A stretch of 19,312 nt of DNA from Olsenella_K sp036454645. GTDB taxonomy: Bacteria; Actinomycetota; Coriobacteriia; Coriobacteriales; Atopobiaceae. Each line of letters opens with the position of its first letter. Position 1 is the stretch's first letter. Shown one piece after another: positions 14,487 through 19,312 of this stretch. Made by a program: the position numbers and the translations under genes. The notes beneath the pieces were generated by a model, which was not told the DNA's origin, ran no database searches, and saw nothing but the letters and a program-made list of their open reading frames with translations. Location: positions 1-19,312 of the forward strand of contig JAZHSQ010000036.1 of NCBI GenBank assembly GCA_036454645.1, written 5' to 3'.

Positions 14487-14533
14487 ACAGCGGGGCGCGT
14501 GCCAGGCATGCCAGGCGCGCGCCCGCCATGTGC

Positions 14534-15871
14534 CTAGTACGTGCCGCCGCCGATGAAGCTGTAGACCGAGGCGATGCAGACGGTGCGGCCGGGGCTCGGC
14601 GCGTGGATCATCTGGCCGTTGCCGATGTAGATGCCCACGTGGCCCGTGGACGGGAAGACGAGGTCGCCTACGGAGAGCTCGCTCAGCGAGGTCTTCCAGT
14701 CGCCCGAGGCCTGCAGCGAGGCGATCATGTCGTAGGTGGTGCGGCCGCGCTTGTAGCCGTAGGAGTAGCAGACGAGGCCGGAGCAGTCGACGCCGCTCGC
14801 GCTCGTGCCGCCCCAGACGTAGGGGACGCCGATCATGGAGTAGGCGGTCGCGAGGCCGGCGCCGGACGCGCCGCCCGTGGCGCTGCTCGAGCTGCCACCG
14901 GAGGTCGAGCCGCCCGACGTGGAGCTGCCGGAGCCGGAATGCGAGCCGGAGGAGCTGCCTCCGCTGGTGGAGCCGGAGGAGCTGCCGCCCAAGCTGGAGC
15001 CGCCGCTGGTGGAGCTACCGGAGGAGCTGCCGCCCGACGTGGAGCTGCCGGAGCCCGACTGCGAGCCGGAGGAGCTGCCGCCCGAGGTGCCCTCCGAGCC
15101 GGACTGCGTGCCGCCGGCGGACTCGGAGCCGCCGGAGCTCGCCTGCGAGCCGCCGTCGTCTGCGGACGACGCGGACGTGGTCGTGCCAGTCGACGCCTGA
15201 ACCGTGCTCACCGCGTTCGCGAGGTCGTCGCTCACGACGCCCTGGGAGTCCACCCGGCTCGAGGAGGCCGCGGCCTCCGCAGCCAGCTGCGCCTGGACCT
15301 CGGCGCTGAGGCTCTGGTAGTAGCTCGTGGCCTCGCTCAGCTTCTGCTGGTAGGAGTCGACCTACTGCTGCGCGGAGTCCATGGCCTCCTGCTGCTTGGC
15401 CTGCTCGACCTGCAGCTCGGCCATCTGGTTGTTGAGCTCAGCCGAGAGGTCGTTGACCGCCTGGATCTGCGACGCGTAGGCGCCGTTCACCTTGTCGGCG
15501 TAGTAGAGGTTGTCCACGAGCTCCTCGGGGCTCGACGAGCCCATGACGAGCTCGAGGAGCGTGCGCGTCGAGTTGCTCTTGTAGCTCGTGCGCATGGTGT
15601 CGCCGAGCTGGGCGCGCGCCTGCTCGAGCTGGGCCTGGGTGTCGTCGATGTCCTGCTGCGTCTGGTCGATGGAGGTCTGCGTGGCCTCGTAGTCGTCGGC
15701 GGCCTGGGAGAGCGTGGACTGGCTGCTCTTGAGCGCGGAGCCGAGCGACTCCATGTTGGTGCGGGCCTCGTCCAGGCTCGGGGAGGCGAGGGCGGTGACG
15801 GGCGCGACTCCCAGGCCGAGGCCTGCGACCGCTGCGGCCGTCGCCACCGTTGCGATCCTTCTTCTCAGCAA
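14534..15871 (-). pseudogene. Secreted coiled-coil NlpC/P60 peptidoglycan peptidase with in-frame amber codon
   Basis: Read through one stop, this is a 445-codon secreted wall hydrolase. Codons 1-30 are a signal peptide ('MLRRRIATVATAAAVAGLGL', cleavage near 'ALA-SP'). Codons ~31-205 are a PcsB-like coiled coil, ~225-340 a Gly/Ser linker, and ~341-445 the NlpC/P60 domain with Cys ~363 ('VDCSGLV'), His ~411 ('STGHVGIYIG') and His ~423 ('MIHAPSPG'). Codon 170 (15362-15364) is TAG between two stretches in the same frame ('EAMDSAQQ' and 'VDSYQQKLSEATSYYQ'); a Gln codon CAG changed to TAG explains it. Start is TTG (15869-15871) with AGGAGG 8 bases upstream. No ribosome site precedes the second half (first in-frame GTG at 15251-15253). 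It could be a true pseudogene, a readthrough gene or a sequence error. Confidence 0.85.
14911..15079 (-). repeat. 49-bp direct repeat in the Gly/Ser linker
   Basis: 14911-14959 and 15031-15079 are identical at 47 of 49 bases, exactly 120 bases (40 codons) apart, with further GGA/GCC-rich repetition between. Whole-codon unit gain or loss would change linker length without shifting frame. Confidence 0.8.
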
Positions 15872-16074
15872 TGAACCATCCTCCTAGATATGGCTTTCGC
15901 GAATCTTGCGAGGACCTTCTTCAATGTTACGTAAAGGTCTGTGCTGGATGCGAGCACGCCTGTGGGTGCTCGTGCATACCACTTTCCCATAAGGCGGGGC
16001 GCGGCGTCCCAAAAATCAGAGGTTCTCCTCTATCCCAAAGCTTCTTTAAGGAGGGGGCACTGCGCAAAAGAGAA
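15872..16074 (-). promoter_or_regulatory. Long structured leader/promoter region of the NlpC/P60 gene
   Basis: About 200 bases upstream of the TTG start. It contains CGAGCAC/GTGCTCG (15951-15957 with 15966-15972), GACCTT/AAGGTC (15913-15918 with 15934-15939) and the palindrome TTACGTAA (15927-15934). No clear -35/-10 pair and no ydaO (c-di-AMP) riboswitch core were found. A small minus-strand stem with an A5/U5 tail (16011-16031) may be a second terminator for the tRNA operon. Confidence 0.4.
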
Positions 16075-16101
16075 GCCCCCGGACGCCGTACGCCCGGGGG
16101 C
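16075..16101 (-). terminator. Terminator of the tRNA-His/Lys/Lys operon
   Basis: GCCCCCGG (16075-16082) pairs with CCGGGGGC (16094-16101). The minus-strand RNA continues UUCUCUUUUG. It begins 10 bases after the last tRNA. Confidence 0.85.
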
Positions 16102-16110
16102 CTTGCCTGC

Positions 16111-16186
16111 TGGTGCGTCGTGAGGGGGTCGAACCCTCGACCTTGGGATTAAGAGTCCCCTGCTCTACCAACTGAGCTAACGACGC
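16111..16186 (-). tRNA. tRNA-Lys (CTT), copy 1
   Basis: 76 bases with encoded CCA. Acceptor GCGTCGT/ACGACGC, D-arm GCTC-AGTTGGTA-GAGC, anticodon loop CTCTTAA (anticodon CTT), T-arm GAGGG-TTCGACC-CCCTC. It differs from copy 2 only in the acceptor stem. Confidence 0.96.
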
Positions 16187-16229
16187 GTATTCAGTTAAAA
16201 CGCACCTCTCGGTGCGCGGGAGAAAGCGA

Positions 16230-16305
16230 TGGTGGGTCGTGAGGGGGTCGAACCCTCGACCTTGGGATTAAGAGTCCCCTGCTCTACCAACTGAGCTAAC
16301 GACCC
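16230..16305 (-). tRNA. tRNA-Lys (CTT), copy 2
   Basis: 76 bases with encoded CCA. Acceptor GGGTCGT/ACGACCC, anticodon loop CTCTTAA. The body is identical to copy 1; pair 2-71 is G-C here and C-G there. Middle gene of the tRNA operon. Confidence 0.96.
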
Positions 16306-16324
16306 ATCTGCTTGGTGGAATAAA

Positions 16325-16401
16325 TGGGGTGGGTAGAGGGGCTCGAACCCTCGACCTACGGAGCCACGGTCCGTCGCTCTGCCAACTGAGCTACACCCAC
16401 C
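16325..16401 (-). tRNA. tRNA-His (GTG) with C33
   Basis: 77 bases including the extra G(-1) opposite C73, the identity feature of tRNA-His, and CCA. Acceptor GTGGGTG/TACCCAC, anticodon stem ACGGA/TCCGT, loop CCGTGGC. The anticodon is GTG, but position 33, almost always U, is C. First gene of the His-Lys-Lys operon. Confidence 0.93.
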
Positions 16402-16428
16402 ATCTGTATTCCGTCAGGCGGCTTGATT

Positions 16429-16457
16429 ATTATGCACAACGCCCCCAGGGAATGCAA
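16429..16457 (-). promoter_or_regulatory. Promoter of the tRNA operon
   Basis: Minus strand TTGCAT (16452-16457), a 17-base spacer and CATAAT (16429-16434). The -10 is 27 bases from the tRNA-His 5' end. A good vegetative-sigma match. Confidence 0.7.
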
Positions 16458-16529
16458 GCGACTTCCCAAAGTTTTTCTCGCGCCTCCACGCGGGCTCGCC
16501 AGGCGCCGGGGCGCACGGTCGCCGCACCG

Positions 16530-16607
16530 CTTTATCGTAGTAAAGTTTTTACATTCAAACGCTTGACGTAAGCTTGCCGTCAGGTGATGCTCTTTAGCGT
16601 AGTAAAG
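16530..16607 (+). promoter_or_regulatory. Paired 16-bp dyads around the ABC importer promoter
   Basis: CTTTATCGTAGTAAAG (16530-16545) and CTTTAGCGTAGTAAAG (16592-16607) differ at one base, and each has CTTTA/TAAAG arms. Their centres are 62 bp apart, about six helical turns. Between them lie TTGACG (16563-16568) and, 17 bases on, the weak -10 GATGCT (16586-16591). The downstream copy would overlap the transcription start. This is the arrangement of a looping repressor or a strong co-repressed site. Confidence 0.6.
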
Positions 16608-16655
16608 CACCCTGGCCGCGTCGCCCAAGCCCGCGCGGCCCCGAGAGGAGAACAT

Positions 16656-17528
16656 ATGAAGTACCCGAGCAACCTCACCCGCCGCGGGTTCGTCGGCGCC
16701 GGCGCCGCCCTCTCCGCGACCGCCCTCCTCGGCCTCACCGCCTGCGGCGGATCCGCCACCCAGGGGTCCGAGAGCAGCCCCACGGCCGGCTCCTTCGACG
16801 GCAAGTTCGTCGTCGGCTTCGACCAGGAGTTCCCGCCCTACGGCTACGTTGACGACTCCGGCAACTACGCCGGCTTCGACCTCGACCTCGCCCAGGCCGT
16901 CTGCGAGAAGGAGGGCTGGACCTACACGCCCAACCCCATCTCCTGGGACGCCAAGGACGCCCTTCTCAACAGCGGCCAGATCACCTGCATCTGGAACGGC
17001 TTCACGGTCGAGGGCCGCGAGGACGACTACACCTTCACCGAGCCCTACATGGAGAACCGCCAGGTCGTCGTCGTGCGCTCCGGCTCCGGCATCTCGACCC
17101 TGGCCGACCTCGCCGGCAAGAACGTGATCACCCAGGCCGACTCCGCCGCCCTCGACCTCCTCTCCGCGGACGGCGCCCAGGCCGACCTCGGCGCGACCTT
17201 CGCGCAACTCCAAACCATCGACAACTACAACACCGCCTTCATGATGCTCGAGAGCGGCTCCGTCGACGCCGTCGCGATCGACTACCCCGTCGCCGTCTAC
17301 AACATCGGCGACCGCCTCGACGAGTTCACGATCCTGGACGAGGCGCTCAACTCCGAGCACTTCGCCGTCGGCTTCGCCAAGACCGACCAGGGCCAGACGC
17401 TCGCAGACACGGTCGAGAAGGACCTCAAGGAGCTCGACGCCGAGGGCAAGGTCAAGGAGCTCTGCGAGAAGTACGCCGACCAGGGCGTCTCCTACGACCT
17501 GTGGGTGCTCCCGAAGGCTGACGCGTAA
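16656..17528 (+). CDS. Polar amino acid ABC transporter, substrate-binding lipoprotein
   Basis: 290 residues. N-terminal 'TRRGFVGAGAALSATALLGL' followed by lipobox 'LTAC' (Cys ~30) is a twin-arginine-type lipoprotein signal, so the protein is anchored outside the membrane. The mature part is a type-II solute-binding protein of the polar amino acid family (SBP_bac_3): 'FPPYGYVDDSGNYAGFDLDLAQAV' near 66-90, 'WNGFTVEGREDDYTFTEPYM' near 113-132 and 'YPVAVYNI' in lobe 2. Those patterns fit cystine, glutamine or a related amino acid, but the ligand cannot be fixed. ATG at 16656 follows GAGAGGAG by 5 bases. First of three genes, separated from the permease by 66 bases containing a hairpin. Confidence 0.93.
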   Translation: MKYPSNLTRRGFVGAGAALSATALLGLTACGGSATQGSESSPTAGSFDGKFVVGFDQEFPPYGYVDDSGNYAGFDLDLAQAVCEKEGWTYTPNPISWDAKDALLNSGQITCIWNGFTVEGREDDYTFTEPYMENRQVVVVRSGSGISTLADLAGKNVITQADSAALDLLSADGAQADLGATFAQLQTIDNYNTAFMMLESGSVDAVAIDYPVAVYNIGDRLDEFTILDEALNSEHFAVGFAKTDQGQTLADTVEKDLKELDAEGKVKELCEKYADQGVSYDLWVLPKADA

Positions 17529-17550
17529 GGGACCCGGACATCGATCGAGC

Positions 17551-17579
17551 GGGCAGGCGCGCCTCGTGCGTGCCTGCCC
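17551..17579 (+). terminator. Intercistronic hairpin between binding protein and permease
   Basis: GGGCAGGC (17551-17558) pairs with GCCTGCCC (17572-17579), extended inward to ~12 pairs with a 5-base loop. It is followed by only CUUU. Such hairpins commonly cause partial termination or protect the upstream message so that binding protein exceeds permease. Confidence 0.55.
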
Positions 17580-17594
17580 CCTTTGGGGTGACAC

Positions 17595-18248
17595 ATGCAA
17601 CTCTCCACCATGACGGGCATGCTGGTCCAAGGCTACGGCGTGTCCCTCCAGATCTTCTTCGTTACCCTCGTCTGCGCGAGCCTGCTCGGCATCCCCGTCG
17701 CACTCGGCAGGCTCTCGCGCGTGAGGCCGCTCTCCGCCGTCGTGGGCCTCTACATCTCGCTCATGCGCGGCACGCCCCTCATGCTCCAGATGTTCGCCGT
17801 CTTCTTCGCGCCCTACTACGTCTTCGGCATCCAGACGGACTCGAGCTTCATGTTCACGGCCTGCCTCATCGCCTTCGTGGTCAACTACGCCGCCTACTTC
17901 GCCGAGATTTACCGCTCCGGCATCCAGAGCATCCCCAAGGGCCAGTACGAGGCGGCCCAGGTCCTGGGCTACTCCAGCGGGCAGACCTTCCGTCGCATCG
18001 TGCTGCCGCAGGTCGTCAAGCGCATCCTGCCCGCCATGGGCAACGAGATCGTCACCCTCGTGAAGGACACCTCGCTCGCCTTCTCCATCGGCGTCGCCGA
18101 GATGTTCACGACCGCGCGCGCCCTCGTCGCGAGCCAGCGCTCCATGATGCCGTTCGCCATCGCGGCGCTCATCTACTGGGTGACCTGCCTCGTGATCGAG
18201 TTCCTTCTCCGCCGCGCCGAGAGGAAGCTGAGCTACTACCATGACTAA
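17595..18248 (+). CDS. Polar amino acid ABC transporter permease
   Basis: 217 residues with about five membrane helices, the HisM/GlnP/TcyB type. 'GYGVSLQIFFVTLVCASLLGI' near 13-33 begins the transmembrane domain, and 'YISLMRGTPLMLQMF' is the classic N-terminal signature. The EAA loop contacting the ATPase is 'EAAQVLGYSSGQTFRRIVLPQ' near 118-138. ATG at 17595 with GGGGTGA upstream. It overlaps the ATPase start by 8 bases (ATGACTAA type), which indicates translational coupling. Confidence 0.94.
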   Translation: MQLSTMTGMLVQGYGVSLQIFFVTLVCASLLGIPVALGRLSRVRPLSAVVGLYISLMRGTPLMLQMFAVFFAPYYVFGIQTDSSFMFTACLIAFVVNYAAYFAEIYRSGIQSIPKGQYEAAQVLGYSSGQTFRRIVLPQVVKRILPAMGNEIVTLVKDTSLAFSIGVAEMFTTARALVASQRSMMPFAIAALIYWVTCLVIEFLLRRAERKLSYYHD

Positions 18249-19068
18249 CGAGAAGAACGACGCACGGACCGCGACGGACGCCACCGCGTCCGCGAGCAGG
18301 CGGGCCGCCGCGAGCGGGCGGCCCGCCGCCGTCACGGTGCGCGGTGCACGCAAGGCCTTCGGCTCCAAGGAGGTCCTGCGCGACGTCTCGCTCACCATCC
18401 ACGAGGGCGAGATCCTCTCCCTCATCGGCCCCTCGGGCGCCGGCAAGTCCACCATGCTGCGCTGCATGACGCTGCTGGACCGCTTCGACTCGGCCGACTT
18501 CTCCTACGGCGACCTCGAGGTTTGCACGCCCGAGAGGGGCTACCTCCCCCAGGCGGTGCGCGAGGCGCGCATGCGCTTCGGCATCGTCTTCCAGAACTAC
18601 AACCTGTTCCCGCACATGACGGTCCTCCAGAACGTGACGGACGCCCCCGTCGTGGTACAGCGGCGCGACAAGGCAGAGGTGGAGGAGCAGGCCCATGCCC
18701 TTCTCGCCCGCCTCGGCCTCACCGAGCATGCCGACAAGGTCCCCGACCAGCTCTCCGGCGGGCAGCAGCAGCGCGTCGCCATCGCGCGCGCCCTGTGCAT
18801 GAACCCGCGCGTCATCTACTTCGACGAGGCGACCTCGGCCCTCGACCCCAAGCTGACGGCCGACATGCAGCAACTCATGCGCGAGCTTGCCGACGAGGGC
18901 ATGGCTATCGGCATCGTGACGCACGAGATGGGCTTCGCCCGTTCCGTGTCCGACCGCGTCTGCTTCCTCTTCGACGGGCAGATCGCCGAGGAGGGCACGC
19001 CGGAGGAGGTCATCGAGCACCCGGTGGACGAGCGAACCAGAAGCTTCCTGAGCCGCGCGGACGACTAG
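18241..19068 (+). CDS. Polar amino acid ABC transporter ATP-binding protein (GlnQ/HisP type)
   Basis: 275 residues. Walker A 'GPSGAGKST' ~63-71, Q-loop 'VFQNYNLFPHMTV' (Gln ~118), signature 'LSGGQQQR' ~171-178, Walker B 'VIYFDE' ~191-196, D-loop 'SALD' and switch His ~228 in 'VTHEM' are all intact. The 'NYNLFPHMTVLQNV' segment is typical of the amino acid importer branch. The N-terminus has an extra ~28-residue Ala/Thr/Arg-rich tail absent from most GlnQ. ATG at 18241 overlaps the permease stop; internal Val starts after the tail cannot be ruled out. Energises the importer from the cytoplasmic face. Confidence 0.96.
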   Translation: MTNEKNDARTATDATASASRRAAASGRPAAVTVRGARKAFGSKEVLRDVSLTIHEGEILSLIGPSGAGKSTMLRCMTLLDRFDSADFSYGDLEVCTPERGYLPQAVREARMRFGIVFQNYNLFPHMTVLQNVTDAPVVVQRRDKAEVEEQAHALLARLGLTEHADKVPDQLSGGQQQRVAIARALCMNPRVIYFDEATSALDPKLTADMQQLMRELADEGMAIGIVTHEMGFARSVSDRVCFLFDGQIAEEGTPEEVIEHPVDERTRSFLSRADD

Positions 19069-19312
19069 GGCTCACGGCACAGGCGGAGCCCGCGGCGCGT
19101 CTGGCGCCTGCTGCCCCGGCGCGTCTGACCCCGCGGCGCGTCTGGTGCCTGCTGCCACCCCCCCTGACGACGCGACCAGGCACCGTAGGGGCCTGCGATG
19201 CAGTCCTGGGGACAGCCCTGTGCATCTTCGCCACTTAGGGACGGATCGTGGGCGCTTCAGGTGCCTCCAGGCACCGGTCCAAGGCGCTACCCAGGCTGTG
19301 GCGCATCCAAAT
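19069..19312. other. Repeat-rich noncoding tail
   Basis: No supportable gene before the window ends. A 26-bp unit occurs at 19090-19115 and 19131-19156 with one mismatch, with a partial copy between (19117-19127). AGGCACC/GGTGCCT motifs recur at 19144-19150, 19177-19183, 19260-19266 and 19269-19275; the last two form a perfect 7-bp hairpin. A terminator for the ABC operon could lie here, but no U-tract was found. Confidence 0.5.
19090..19156. repeat. 26-bp direct repeat, two copies plus fragment
   Basis: Copies at 19090-19115 and 19131-19156 match at 25 of 26 bases; an 11-base fragment sits at 19117-19127. Start-to-start distance is 41 bases. Nature unknown. Confidence 0.7.

Larger units (their letters stand above)
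14236..14533. other. Noncoding interval with three strong GC hairpins
   Basis: About 298 bases, no supportable gene. Perfect hairpins: 14321-14330 with 14344-14353 (10 bp), 14431-14438 with 14442-14449 (8 bp, 3-base loop) and 14467-14475 with 14478-14486 (9 bp). The last lies 48 bases beyond the NlpC/P60 stop and is the best terminator candidate for that transcript, though U-tracts are lacking. Confidence 0.5.

Noticed and set aside
14877..15200. Pro/Glu repeat protein on the plus strand (ELPPEVEPP-type)
   Set aside because: It is the reverse complement of the Gly/Ser linker repeats of the NlpC/P60 gene.
14534..15253. Second half of the NlpC/P60 gene as an independent gene
   Set aside because: The first in-frame start (GTG at 15251-15253) has no ribosome site and the product would lack a signal peptide; in-frame continuity with the first half favours one broken gene.
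15872..16074. c-di-AMP (ydaO) riboswitch upstream of the NlpC/P60 gene
   Set aside because: Expected from actinobacterial wall-hydrolase genes, but I could not find the conserved core; only generic hairpins are present.
18241..18340. CRISPR or direct-repeat array near repeats at the right end
   Set aside because: No regularly spaced repeat-spacer structure; the repeats at 19090-19156 number only two and a fragment.
19191..19312. Open frame starting ATG at about 19198 and running off the window
   Set aside because: No ribosome site, repeat-derived composition and too short to judge.

Overview
The window is a GC-rich (visibly around 70%) bacterial chromosome segment, most like a member of the Coriobacteriia (Olsenella/Atopobiaceae-type actinobacterium). 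The grounds are inference: high GC, dense PTS and amino-acid uptake functions, a bleomycin-hydrolase-type PepC, MocR and YczE-type genes, strong AAGGGGAG/AGGAGG ribosome sites and several TTG/GTG starts. No phage, insertion sequence or CRISPR array was seen.

Layout. 1-1780 (minus): the 5' end of an aldehyde dehydrogenase preceded by a GabR/MocR-type regulator, with a dyad-flanked divergent promoter region towards a diacylglycerol-kinase-like lipid kinase (2057-2998, plus). 3106-6485 (minus): PTS block, fructose-type EIIA and 1-phosphofructokinase as one operon, then a terminator and Enzyme I (ptsI). 6776-8547 (minus): CorA-like metal transporter and an unusual miniature GltD-like iron-sulfur protein. 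8732-11156 (plus): PepC cysteine aminopeptidase followed by a LysR regulator. 11259-12523: a 63-residue membrane protein (minus) and, beyond a 380-base noncoding stretch, a YczE/YitT-type membrane protein (plus). 12589-13151 (minus): what looks like an intact tryptophan attenuation leader (29-residue leader peptide with three consecutive Trp codons, a 1:2 stem and a U-tract terminator) driving a tryptophan synthase beta-like gene whose middle has been deleted. 13316-14235 (minus): tRNA-Arg and a Nudix ADP-ribose pyrophosphatase. 14534-15871 (minus): a secreted coiled-coil/NlpC-P60 cell-wall peptidase interrupted by an in-frame amber codon. 16075-16434 (minus): a His-Lys-Lys tRNA operon with promoter and terminator. 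16530-19068 (plus): a polar amino acid ABC importer operon (Tat-type lipoprotein binding protein, permease, ATPase) behind a pair of matching 16-bp operator-like dyads.

How it fits together. The window reads as central sugar and amino-acid economy: PTS phosphotransfer and fructose-1-phosphate use, peptide hydrolysis by PepC, amino-acid import by the ABC system, and a decayed tryptophan synthase route. The most interesting points are the orphaned trp attenuator in front of a gutted trpB, the amber-split NlpC/P60 gene, the mini-GltD protein, the tRNA-His with C at position 33, and the paired dyads in front of the ABC importer. None is a clearly new multi-gene system; these are unusual single loci that can be tested.
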